A stretch of 64,000 nt of DNA from Heterotrichella gracilis (lineage: Eukaryota; Sar; Xanthophyceae; Tribonematales; Xanthonemataceae), in the NCBI GenBank assembly GCA_032358255.1, contig JAULBX010002224.1, forward strand, positions 248,001-312,000, read 5' to 3'. Within the stretch, counting starts at the first letter, position 1. Each line of letters begins with the position of its first letter. A program made the translations under genes and the position numbers. Of the stretch, positions 22,679 to 34,196 are shown in pieces. A model generated the notes under the pieces. The model was not told where the DNA came from. It did not search any database and saw only the letters and a list, made by a program, of their open reading frames with translations.

Positions 22679-24517
22679 ATGACACACTTTCGAGGCGATG
22701 AGTGGGCCTCCACTCCTGAGGAAGTGGAGCTGCAGGTGTGTTCCTTGCTTCCACGGGGTTTGCTCACACTGGTCCATCAGCATGGTGGTTGCTCAGCTCA
22801 CACACCCTACACTCCACACACAGGCTCCCAATACCCCAAACGACAGCCCTGGAACCTCACGCTCTGTTGACCTTTTGAGACAGGTTTCGTACCTTAACAC
22901 TGCAGTGACAGGTATGCAATGCTATTTCAGTTTGTAGTAATAGTTTGCACATCAAAGTGCCCACCTGAACCTGACCCTCTCCCCCAATCTCTTCAGCTTT
23001 TGGACTTGGTGGAAACCTAAGGTTGCTGTCAAACTTGCCACAAGACGTGTCCAACAGCTGTGGGGCCATTCACGAGCTTCTGCAGCTTGTTCAGCAAGAG
23101 AAAGAACTCAAGCAAAAGCTTTACAGCGATTTGGACAGGAGCCACTCGGACTACCACGTACTGCAGCACAGCGTGAAACGGGTAACTGCACAACTAGATG
23201 CAAAGGAGAGGGAGATTAAGAAACTCCAGTGCCAGGTCAGCGCCGGTGTAGCTTCTCAGGCAGTTGTCCTTTTGCAACGTGCTCTCAATAGCCCCCCTTC
23301 TGAAACCCATAAACTTCTAACAGCATGCACAACTGATGGCTTATGCAGCTAGACAGCAGAACCCAGAGTGACTCCAGACAACAGCATCGGCTGCAAGCAG
23401 ATAATGCAGAGCTCCAGCGGCGGTGCAGCCAGCTTGAAGGCAAGATCAATGGCTTGCATCATGAGAGCAAGCGGAAAGACAAGGAGATCGAAGCTCTGAA
23501 GAAGAAGCTGAGGGAGGTTTTGGATGGGAAAGTGAAGGAGCCCCGGCGCAGCCTGGGTGGGGACAGCGGCTGCAGTGCCATGAGTGGGCGGCCCAGCACC
23601 CCTACTAAGATCAAGGCATACAAGGTACAGAAGCAGCTGCCGCTGGCGGCAAAAAATGAAAATGCAAGCCATTCCTCCTGTCGCGGCACAAAACATGAAA
23701 GTATCCCATATCCATGAATTTATCCCTATGAATTTGAAGCATCCTGATATGCACATGGCGCAGGGCCGCGCCTAGAGGTGCAGGACTTCATTGTCCTAGG
23801 CGCACCCCCGAGGGTTTGAGGGCATATATGTAAATGACTGGTAGAATCAATACAATTTCATGTAGTATACATGTTAGGAAATACAATTTGTACCAATGTG
23901 CTAAGGGGAGATTATTGGTGTACCAAATGGATATTCATATTTATATGCATTCGAATGTAATAGAAAATAGCGTCAACTGGGTACACCCCACGCTCATGTG
24001 CATTCCCAGCGAGTGCATCTTGCACCACCAACAACTTGCACGCCCTGCATCCTGGGTATCACTGGTTCACCAACATACTCTCCTGGCACAGGGTCCTGCG
24101 CGCATCAGCAGCCTGAGCAGCAGCAGCGAGGGGGAAGTAGACGAGTCAGCCATGCTGGACGTCATTATGGCGTCCAGTCGGCACACACAAGGGGAGCTGG
24201 CACACAAGCTGAAGCGGCTGCAGCTGCTGGCAGCCGCAGAGCAGCCACAGGTGCATACAACCCTCCGGGGCACTTGACTTCCATTCCATCCACATGCATT
24301 ATCACAAGCACTATGGCATGAGTCTAAGAGTCCTGCTTATAGCTTGGGGTGTACATGCGCAATTGAATCAAGCGTTGTCTCTATTTACCACAAGTTACAT
24401 GCAGGGACATTGACCTGCGCATTGGCATCCATGCAGGCGGTGAATGCAAAGAGCCAATGGGCCGTCCTGAGTCCAGATCTTGTAGCATCTGCCCGCCGGG
24501 CATCGCTGCCAGGATGA
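22679..24517 (+). CDS. SSX2IP/ADIP-like (Msd1-related) coiled-coil protein
   Basis: Animal SSX2IP (afadin- and alpha-actinin-binding protein) and fission yeast Msd1 anchor microtubules at centrosomes or spindle poles. Exons 22679-22735, 22824-22911, 22997-23235, 23349-23624, 24092-24250 and 24437-24517 join in frame (total 900 nt, 299 aa). Family signature at the start: LLRQVSYLNTAVTAFGL (human: CISYLNQELVTLGLPSL). Next comes a long coiled coil with LQHSVKRVTAQLDAKEREIK and HESKRKDKEIEALKKKLREV, matching the human KRKEREYNKLKERL region. The tail has an acidic Ser-rich patch (SLSSSSEGEVDES). The last exon is the least certain. Confidence 0.75.
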
Positions 24518-25839
24518 CTGTGGATGCCACAATGGCATTCTTGCATTGGTAGCATGGTGCGGGAGCTGCTGAAGGGTCCAGGCCAAGCCATGCGTTGTCA
24601 GACGTATGGAACAATAGCGATTACCAACGGCCTGACCCTGTCCACCAGCATTGCAGTCTAGTCACATGTTTTCACACGTTGACGTTAACGTTGCAGGTTG
24701 CAGCATGATTTTTTCACGGTCACCGTATTGTGCAGAGTAGTTAGTTGGCATGCACAATGATTCCCGCATACAGCAGACTTTATTCAAACTGAGCAATCAT
24801 TCTTGCGTCCGGCGCAAGGCAGATCTGTCCTGAATTTCAAGTAGTACTCGCCGTACTTTGAAGTAATTGCCCTGAATTCCACTGTGACAATAACCAGGGC
24901 AGCCTAATATTTTTCTCGCCCTAAACCTTTTTCAACCTTACAACATATGCACCATATGGCCACAGTCCAATTTACTAGTCTAAGAAGTCAGATGTCCAAC
25001 ACTCTCAGGCTGAGCAGTGTTCATTGCCCAGGCGCCACCGTTGCATGAGCAATCATGTTACCAAATTGGATGAGCCTTCATCATCGTCAATTTTACAACT
25101 GTCTGGTTGAACTCAATAATATCATGCTACCTGAGTACTATCAACTGGTGGTATCATTGCAACCGATTACGTCAACGTCCAACAGGCCAATCATTGGATC
25201 CAGCTTAAGATTAAACTTGCAATTTGACCTGCCGCTAAAAATCCAGCAGAGTACTTAACAGGTAAAAGTAAACTCACACAGCTGCAGATCAGTCCAGCAG
25301 TTGGTGCAAGGCGACATAATGCAGGTCAACGAGATAACCGATACTGAGTACTGACCCACGTCATCCAGCGTAATAGGCATAGCATGCCTTGGCTGCAAAA
25401 ACTTGGCATAAATTGGAGGCATGCTCCGATACAGCAATATTGGCAGACTACAAACTAGTGAGTACCATTAGCCCAGGTGTGGCCGCCGTGCAGTGCAGTG
25501 CAGTGCGGCACACGTACTGCAGGCTACAGCGCACAGCATGGGCTCAACGAGGCCTCTGCATGCACAAGACCAGATTGCAGTGGCGCACCATGCCCAGGTT
25601 TCAAGCATTCCATGCAAACTGGCATCTGCCAATGCACTACAGGCCGGCGATAATCGTTGCAGCCCGTTCTCCACTCATTGCAGCAGTGCTGCGCTCGCCA
25701 TTGCACCCTTCCAAGCTGTTAGCCTACTCAAAAGCATATCTTCCATGGTCAATAGCTGTCAATAGTGGCTCCGCAGCGCAGCATCTGCAGTAGGATATGC
25801 TCCCACGCCACCCCTCGCGGTGAAGTGAAGGTGGGTGCA
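24518..25839. other. Convergent intergenic region, no supported gene
   Basis: This lies between the 3' ends of the SSX2IP/ADIP-like gene and the Ala-rich gene. Open frames here show no domains. A local TATCAACTGGTGG/ACCAATTG-type AT-rich composition is seen around 25050-25260, with no clear structure. Confidence 0.45.
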
Positions 25840-28800
25840 TCACCCCGCGGTAGGTCCACCTGGTCCCTGCTTCACAGCTGCCAGCACACTTGCTATTGCT
25901 GTTGCCACAGCGGTGCTCACTGATGTTGCAACTGCGTCGGACTGAGCTGCTGCAGAGCCAGGGCCTGCAAGGGGCCAGGGAGGGCAATGTCAGTCACTGG
26001 ATGTCCCATTGTATTTGCAGTGACACTCATAATAAACAGCAAAGTTGTCAACCGAAATGCCAAGGGCCTATAACTAATTTGTGCTGGCTACTGGGTTAAT
26101 TTTATGGGCCATCCATTGTGATGGGCATCCGATGCTATGCTACATCAAACTCTGAATAATGCCATTTGGAAAACTATTCAACAGGCGCACACTGTACCAT
26201 CCATCCATGGTTAGCAATGCTCAATTGGGTGCTAGCGTACCCGTAGCTGTAGCCGAGGCACGTGCACTGGCCACTGCTTGCGCAACGGTGGTGGAGATGC
26301 TGTCGGCATTGGCAGCTGCAATTGCCTGGCTGTTGCCTGATGCGGCTTGAGCCACAGCGTCAGCAATGGCTTGTGCGGTGGCTGTGGCGATTGCCTTGGT
26401 GCTTGCTTCCGCTTCTGCTGAGCCAGTGCCATTACCTGCATGTGGCGGGTGCAGTGTCAGGCAACCACTGCTTGGTAGCTTGTATAAGATCGTCACATCC
26501 ATTGTGCAATTGTCTAGATGGAACCCTCAATATTGCAACAAGTATTTGGTCCCCCGTCCCAGATTCTAAACAGATTGCAAGTCCGCGCATATTTCAACAA
26601 ACTGCCTGCCATGCTGCATCCTTGCTTTTCTCTATTGTCTGCAACTCTCCTGACTGTGTTACTATTTGTATATCCCACACTGGGCGGCCTAATTACAACC
26701 TATAAACCCTTCTAACAAAACAATCTCCTGCAACATGATAGAAATATGGGGATCCAATTCCTCCAGATGCAGCACTATATTTGACTGCAAATACTGCTGC
26801 CCAAAGGTCACCACCATGTTGAGCGTACCTTGCACATTAACAGTGGCAGACGCATTGGCAACGGCAGTGGCTACAGCTGTGGCGACGGCTTTGGCGGTTG
26901 CATTGGCCACAGCTGAAACATCCTGCCCCTGCCGCACTTGGGCAATGGCGTTGGATATTGCTGATGCCACTGAGTTCTTGGTATCTGTGATGGATTGTGA
27001 GTTTGCCTGGGAGGTGGATGTCACACTACCTGCAAGCGGGCACATGTACCAGCATTCGCACGTCTGGTAACTTACGGTATTTACCGTAAAAGCCGTTTGC
27101 AACCAAAAATAAGGTGTCCAACCCAATTTTTAGATGGGGTTGTGACATAATATTGCCACTAACAAAACGTACTACAACCGTAACAGTAGCGAAGTTCAGG
27201 ATAAGGCAACTTCAATTATAGTGGCAATTAATCCAGCAAGAAAAGCAAACAAAGTAAATAACTAATTGTATTCTGTAGCCTGCTTCTTCATTTTTCCAGT
27301 TCCTTCATTGGCAATTCATTTTATTATTGAATAGCTTACCTCCCAGTGAGTTGGCAATTGAGCTAGCCACTGCCTGTGTGTTGCCCTGCTGGGCTGCCTG
27401 CCCAATCTCATTGGATGCATTTGGATTGTTGGGAGCGACAACAGGGGCAAGGGTCTGCATACAGCACATGGGTGCACAGCATGTTAACCCTGGTGTAGTG
27501 AATGAAACATGAAATCCTCATTACTCCCTCAGTCACAGAGTAGGCAATATTGATCGCCAAAAAGCTGGATTTTTAGCGGCTGTACGCACAGGTGGTTTGA
27601 AAGTTGTGACCAGATCATGCAATGCCTACATAATGCAGAATCTAACCGTGCTTCAAAGGACTGGTATCAAATTGAATATGACCACAGCTAGTAGCAGTTC
27701 ATCCACCAGGCACTCTCAGCATGCAGGTAGCCTGCACAGTATTGCAACATGTACTGCAAAAACCATTTCCATGGGCTCACCAGTACCCATCATGATCAAC
27801 ACATGCATGTGCCGCCAAATTGGATGGTGAACCCCACCTGTGCAAGTTCCTGTGGCTGCACGGCTGCAGCTTCTGGTGTAGGTGGCGCTTGCACAGCACT
27901 TGTCACAGCTTGGGCAGCGGCCTGCGTTTGCCTGAATAAACCATCAAACGGATTAATGATAAATTTATGGTTTATTAATTAATTTAGACCGTCCATACAA
28001 CGTTGTCTGAGAATTTTGATCTGTGTGGTTTAGGCTAAAGCATCCTGGGCCGGCCTGCACCTTTGCTCAACAGCTTTGTAGTGACTCTCTGTCTGCCTTG
28101 CCGTACAGGAAGGTAACAGCAAATGCCTCATGCATCTTGCACATGTGCTACGGCCACAGTCCTGATCCTCATGCTGCGCCATCAGCAGTGTTTATCATCT
28201 TAGATGCGCACAACATGCACGGCTCCTCACCCTTCATTCTTCAGCTGGGTGAGTGCTGCAAGGAACGCACCGCTTTGTCCTGACTGGAAAGCGCGCTGGA
28301 TGAGGATAGTCTGCAGATTTTGGAGTGTAAACGAATGAGTTGATTGATTTCAATTTGCAGGGTTAACTCTGCCAGATGGATGTGTAGTATGCAATCTTGG
28401 CCAACTTTAACGCCCTGACCTCAACCTCCACAGTCGTCTCATAGGAATCTGCACGATGTACATTGCAGCCGCTGCAGTGTATATTGTGGAGAAACCCTAT
28501 GTGCTGACTGAGGTGGTTGAGGACAGGGCATTAAAGTTGGTCAAGTTTGCCGCACAGTTGGGAAGTGGAGAAGCATGAGCATGAGCAGGAGGCAGCAAGG
28601 CAGGGAAGGGGGGTGGGGGGGTTGTGGTAATGGTCGTCCATGGGCCACATATGCGATGCGCAATCGGCATGGAATTACCATTTAGGCCCTGGAAAGTTCA
28701 TTTTCAGCGCCCTCAGGGTCTGGTCATACAAAACTGGAAGAAAACAATTCACACATTCAACTTTATTTTTTACTCCAATACAGAATTACAATGTACAAGG

Positions 28801-29572
28801 ATGGCCCACTCTGTCATCATACTTTATAACACAGCAATACTTGTAGTTTATAATGTGTCCCAAAGAAAATGGCATTGCCCAGCTGTTTACACGAACAGCA
28901 GTCAACAGTGTACACATCCTGCAAGCCCTGCAACAGCAACCCTAGGTCCCACGGGACCACCCTAAAACCCAAACCCCAAACTGTGGCATGCACAAACCCT
29001 GAGCCCTGTAGCAGAAGCCCTACATCCATGAACCCTAATGCTCAGCCCTTGGCGCCCGCAACCCTTTCAGACTGTTTCCATACCGACTGGCTGACATCAC
29101 CCGCCCTTGCAGCCGCCACAATGGCTGCCACAGTGTCATTGAATGAGGGTGCAGGAGGAGCTGCCGATCCAGGGGCAGGTGCAGGTGCCTGGAGCAGCCT
29201 CCGCACTGCTGTGACCTTGAGGGAAGCTGCAATGATGCAATTGATGCAACGAGTCATTGGAACAACCAGCACAGAGATAGAATGAAATTATACTACCAAG
29301 GCAGTTTCCATGCGCAGCTAGGGCTGTCAACAACTTGTGACACTGCCTCCAGAGGACATACTACCAAACAATCACTAATGCGCATCCCGCCCAGCATGCA
29401 GATGCATCAGTGGCCTTGGGCTTGTTGTGCAAAGAGCTGCCCTACCAAGGTCAGGGTCTGGCAGACTCTGAGCTCCTATCTCTCCCCCCAGGGCTTCATG
29501 ATGGCTGCCAGTGAAATCACCATGCAAGCTGGTACCAGGGGAAGGAAGTGCCAAGCACACCACGAGCACCAT
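25840..29572 (-). CDS. Secreted Ala-rich modular repeat protein
   Basis: I do not recognise a named family. Eight exons (high to low) 29536-29572, 29084-29226, 28231-28283, 27838-27931, 27340-27454, 26829-27029, 26241-26435, 25840-25964 close perfectly in phase and give 320 aa. The first exon encodes a short hydrophobic signal (MVLVVCLALPSP). The next continues VRRLLQAPAPAPG, typical of secreted green-algal proteins. Exons at 26829-27029 and 26241-26435 are 201 and 195 nt, both phase 1 to 1 and split in a Gly codon. Each encodes one Ala/Val/Ser/Thr/Gln module of the form AxAIAxAVAxA (for example AIADAVAQAASGNSQAIAAA). The last exon is a half module with DAVATSVSTAVATAIASVL. This looks like growth by exon duplication. 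Likely a cell-wall or matrix protein, or an amphipathic-helix stress protein; both are inference. Confidence 0.65.
28396..28545. repeat. Imperfect 75-nt fold-back inverted repeat
   Basis: Positions 28396-28469 and 28471-28545 are inverted copies of each other with about 80 percent identity and a one-base centre. Many differences are transitions, which would allow G:U pairs in RNA. The element lies in the second intron of the Ala-rich gene (28284-29083). Read on the plus strand, the second arm continues as an open frame with AAVYIVEKPYVLTEVVEDRA before a stop. It resembles an inverted duplication that could make a small-RNA precursor. Confidence 0.8.
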
Positions 29573-30976
29573 GAGGCAGGTCCATCTGTGATTGCTGGAC
29601 CAGGTGGATGACTTCAGGCACTCCATGGGACTTATTTGCCCTGCAGTAGCACTGGCCAGGCAACGCAGTTCCTGGTAAAGAGTACACAGCGTCCACTCAG
29701 TTTGGCAAAATCTGAAGAGCTCAGCTTGGAGCTGGTCGACCAGCCTCGTTTAAATCATAAGACTGAAGATACCAACTCGTCAGCAGGTTCCGACGCATGG
29801 AAGTTGGCAAGCTGGAGCTCACTATCGAACAGCTCCTTGCATGCAGCTGACGCGCCGCGTAGGGCCTACACACTTCACAGAAGGGCGAAGGTTCAAGGGA
29901 ACCTGCCGCTGTGCAATGTTAAGCTTTAGTCCTTGGCAAGACCTCTGAGAGCAGTCTGGGTGTGGTTGGAAGTGCACGTTGTCCAAGGAAACACGATGCT
30001 TATGTGTAGTTGTTCTTGCAGCTGCCTGCTTGCAGCTGCCAACTGGCGGGACTCTCAAACCTCACAAGGTTTGATGGCCAGGATTGAAACCCTACCAATG
30101 GGCACAGGTGTAGGTGCACCCATCATTGGTTGCACACATGATGGCCCACAGCAGTTACAATTGTTACAGCGTTCAGCATAGAGGTAAATTAACAGGCAAC
30201 CATGGTCCTCAGAGCAGGATATGGAACCCTACCAGGTGAATTTTCATCAATGCTGCTGGTGTGCACATGTCTCCGAGCAACCCAATGTATACCTATACCA
30301 AGCCACTCAGTGAGCAGTAGGGGTAGCATATTTAATATTGATCAGCTTTTAACGCAGGTTCCTTTCTCTGAGACTGATGCGTGGCTAAGAAAGGGAACCA
30401 CCATAAGGTGCAAATCGTTTCAGTACGAGAACCCAGAAAACAAGGGAGGGTGAAGAGCGCACATCCTCAATCACATACCACAAGGATCCACAGGGCATGG
30501 CGGCCGGCACCAGCAAATGCAAGTGTAATAGCAGGCGGGATAGCTAAGATGTTGTGGTGGACTCCCCATTACCTTCAGGGAAGTGGTAAAGTGATATGTA
30601 CTAAGTAAATGTGAATTGCTCTAGGTTCATTGGCCTGCGGCAGATTTTCTTGTGACGGTTTGAAACTGACACGTGTATTATTCCCGCCAGGCACTCAGTG
30701 ATGTCCCTCCCTGCAAAATTATCCACCACTGGTTCATGCATGTCGAGTCCGATATCATCAGGCGCTTGCTCAGCCTGGCTCATGGCTGAATGCATCCTTG
30801 TCATCACGCCACGAGCTGCACCCATGCCGCTTGCAATGATTCACTGAATACCATCGGTCGTTGCAAACGTCAAGCTTTGCAGCATAGATCTCCAGCTTTT
30901 GGAGCAAATTACTGGCTCCATGCTGCTTGAAATCTGTAAAATGACGCTGTGTCTGTGCTGTGACGCTGTGTTTGCT
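29573..30976. other. Intergenic, no supported gene
   Basis: This lies between two minus-strand genes. Short ORFs on both strands (for example 29636-29929 plus) have no domain or splice support. It should hold the upstream region of the Ala-rich gene and the 3' region of the plastid protein gene. Confidence 0.4.
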
Positions 30977-32226
30977 TCACTCCAGGGACTGCCACATTGA
31001 GTCCACAAACTCCTTGGTGCGTGACTTGCGCTCCTCGTCCAACTCCTGGCGCAGTAACCCTTTAGGGTCATCACTGAGGTCTGTTGTCCTCGGCTCCTGT
31101 TGATGATGTGCACATACAACGTTGCCAGCTTGTTCAAAGAGAAGAAACCCATTTGATGCTTCAACGCACGCACGCAGGATATGTTAGTCATTGCATGGCA
31201 CACTAGACAAACCCAATCTGCATTGGCCTCATTGCACTGTGTGATGCCACCTTGCAGCTTTTTTGGACAGCTGCATCAGATGCACGTCAGCAGTCTCAGT
31301 GCTGTCCATGACTCTTACCTTGTCTTCCAGCTGCTCACGTGCCGACTCGCTCAAAAGCTCTTTAAATCTGTGTAGACAACACTCATGATCACTCATAAAG
31401 CAAACCACACATTGGGCTAGTCTTGGGATTTTTCTTTGGCTGCAGTAAATAATATTGAGCTATGGAGATCTTACCTCCTCTCAGCGGCTGCAGCAGGCTG
31501 ATATATTTCTTGACAGCCCTTGCCATATGCCCCTGTGACACCTACACCGAGGAAATTGCACATGTGGCCAATGCTCTACAGAAGGTTGTATTGCTGGAAA
31601 CGCAAGTAAGCGCACCATGCACAGCAAGGTGGGTAGCAACCTCCAACGCATGAAGGCAACAGTTGATATTCCCAGCAGTGCCCAGACCGCGCTGTATGGG
31701 AATTTAAGACAAGTTTGATACATGGTGGCATGACAATCTCAGTCAGACCTTACCTGTCGAATAGAATCCTCCTTGGTCACACCCATTCCACGGCAGAAAC
31801 CCTAGCACTGGAACAGAAAGCAACAGTTTTCGTCTCGAAGTGAGGTTCTTGCCAGGTTCAGGACCAGAGCTGTTCTCTTTGCACACAACGCGCTGAAATC
31901 CGGCATCCACCTGCTGGCACACTTGACACGGTCCAGAGGCAAAACTACAGCAGGAAGTTGATAAGTGCAACATGGATGCAGCACAAGCTCAGATGCAAAC
32001 AGACAAGGAGGGTGTTGTTGGCAGTGGTAGGAAAGCCCACCCTTGAACTGGGCAACCTAGCTGGGGAAGGGCAACCTAGCTGAGATAAGGAGGCATGCCT
32101 GAGCTCAACGCGGTTGGCCCAGCCCACTATATCGTGCAAATATGCCCAGATGCACACGATGTGAAACGTTACCTTCAGGCTTCTGTTTATTGCGGGTCGA
32201 GTCGAAAGGTGCAACTGCAATGCCAT
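30977..32226 (-). CDS. Small predicted chloroplast protein, unknown family
   Basis: I do not recognise the family. Exons 32173-32226, 31754-31910, 31475-31532, 31319-31367 and 30977-31096 (high to low) join in phase at every junction and give 145 aa. The start (MALQLHLSTRPAINRSLK) is like a chloroplast transit peptide: no acidic residues, Ser, Thr, Arg. A later SRRKLLLSVPVLGFLPW, two Arg before a hydrophobic run, looks like a thylakoid twin-arginine signal, suggesting a lumen protein. The mature part is charged and helical (RRFKELLSESAREQLEDK, LLRQELDEERKSRTKEFVDS). The alternative frame at the 31754 exon end cannot be excluded. Targeting is inference. Confidence 0.55.
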
Positions 32227-32909
32227 CTGGTGCATGCATTACATGTGAAGGTTGGCGAGCCAAGCTTGCAAGCGCCCATAACAAGCTTTCAACCCAAGCA
32301 GCCTATTTTCCCCGTTTTCAACAACCACTAGCTCCGTATTCGCGCTTTCAACCTCTCAACAGGCTTTGTCCAAACGAAGATGCATGCATTGGGGACAGTC
32401 ATCAAGGGGGAGGAATTGGGAAAACCACGGGACTGGCCGGCTCGGATCACATTCTGGCGCGAAGTGTTTCGTGTGTGTTTTCCTCGGTGAAATAAAGCTG
32501 TTGATTGCCGCTGGATCAACACACCAGTACGCAGAACACTCGCATATATACAGGGCTGTTGAGTTTACCATCTGAACCCTGCTTGCGTGCTTGTACGTGT
32601 TCAAGGGTTGGACCACCCCCGGTGACTGTAACCCTCATCCTGACGAGCAAACTAGTTCCGTCACACCCGCCTCCTTTACACCAGCCTCCAAGGGCAAAGT
32701 AACTTCAAGTATACAACTCTACAAGAGTTGCTGTGGGGTGGCGTTCACGGGGGAGGGCAGAGAATAACCTGTTTTCCAAAGTGGGGCTTGCCAGAGGGGC
32801 AGGAAGGCTCGGTTGGTCAACATGGTGAGCACACAGCAAAACAAGTCCTGCCTTTTGCCGTGCCGGAACATGCATATGTATAGGGATACTAAGGAACAAC
32901 ACTCGGGTG
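32227..32909. promoter_or_regulatory. Shared upstream region, plastid protein and UBE2S
   Basis: These 683 nt separate two divergent start codons and should hold both promoters. No specific element or other gene is visible. Confidence 0.4.
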
Positions 32910-33902
32910 ATGGTGCAGGCTTCAACTTCGTATCCTAGGGAGGTCATCAGCAGGCTTGTCAAGGAACTCAAGGACTTGGAAGGAAACCCTTGTGACGGAA
33001 TCAAGGTGAGTGGTGCCAAACCACCACTCTCCGAGGCCTTAACTGAGACGTGATGTGTTCCTAAGCGACTTTCTTGGCCTGCAGATTATCCTGAATGACG
33101 AAAACATAGCAGACATCCAGGCAGAATTTGAGGGTCCAGGTACACACCTAACTAGTCACCAGCACCCTGTTTAGGTTTTGCCAAGAGCTCTGCAGCTAAC
33201 ACGTTGCTTGTTGTTGCAGCTGGGACTCCCTACGAGGGGGGTGTCTTCAGGATGAAGCTGGTCATAGGCCAAGAATTCCCCACAGTACCGCCCAAAGGTA
33301 ACTAACCTCCTGGGCCAGGCCCATCGCCTGGCCATATCTGAGGTTGCCAGGTTCACAGCGCTGCTACTGTGCTACAGGGTACTTTTTGACCAAGATCTTC
33401 CATCCCAACGTGGCCAACGAAGGGGACATCTGCGTCAACGTGTTGAAAAGGGACTGGCAGCCAGACATGGGCTTGCGCCACGTGCTGATGATTGTGCGGT
33501 GTTTGCTCATCCAGCCGTTCCCAGACTCGGCACTCAATGAGGAAGCTGGCAGACTGCTGCAGGAAGAGTATGAGGAGTATGCTCGGCTGGCAAAGCTGAT
33601 GACCAGTATTCATGCACAGCCACCAAAGCGGTGAGTAATTGCTCATGGCCAGTAATTGCTCATGGCTAGTAATTGGGTTGCACAAAATAAACAAAAAACT
33701 GTACGCGCCCACAAAAGCGGGCACACCATTTTTATTAGCTGACCCTGGCTTGTCACACAGGTCAATGCCTCTGACAGCAGCCGGCGGAGCAAACGCAGTC
33801 AACAGCGCCAATGGCGACAGTGGGGACACCGCCCCAGTGGTCAAGAAGCCCAAGGCAGAGAAGAAAGCAACTGACAAAAAGCGCAGCTTGAAGCGGTTAT
33901 GA
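32910..33902 (+). CDS. UBE2S: Ubiquitin-conjugating enzyme E2 S (UBC22 type)
   Basis: This E2 enzyme elongates Lys11-linked ubiquitin chains on substrates of the anaphase-promoting complex in animals; plant UBC22 is the relative. Exons 32910-33005, 33085-33139, 33220-33297, 33378-33630 and 33761-33902 close in frame (624 nt, 207 aa). Visible: [15 protein letters not shown], the HPN motif in [12 protein letters not shown], the catalytic Cys in [12 protein letters not shown], and [16 protein letters not shown] lysine-rich tail ends KKRSLKRL, like the KKKSLKRL end of plant UBC22. The ATG at 32910 is the first in frame near the family start. The fourth intron (33631-33760) has a 17-nt unit repeated about 2.5 times from 33634. 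Confidence 0.93.
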
Positions 33903-34196
33903 GTGTCACCGTAGTGTGCATAGTTGAGCAGCCTAGAAGTAGATAGGAATCACGTAGCGTTGCAAGGATATGGCTTCTAGTTTTTTCAAACCTAAATCTT
34001 ATTTGAAACCCTAACGGTTGCATCCGGAATGAACAATAGAATAGTGAGTTGGATCTGAAATGGAGTGCTTTTGTGCAACAAACTGAAAATGTGCCTATCT
34101 CCAAACCGGCGGAAGAGAGATTGTTGATGTGAAGAGCTGCTCACAGTTCAAAGGAACCAAGGACTGCCTGTGTTGAACCACTTGGTCAGCTGACAA

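Noticed and set aside
23834-24091. Intron of the SSX2IP/ADIP-like gene as separate coding sequence
   Set aside because: The open frame only runs into the next real exon; the acceptor at 24091 explains it.
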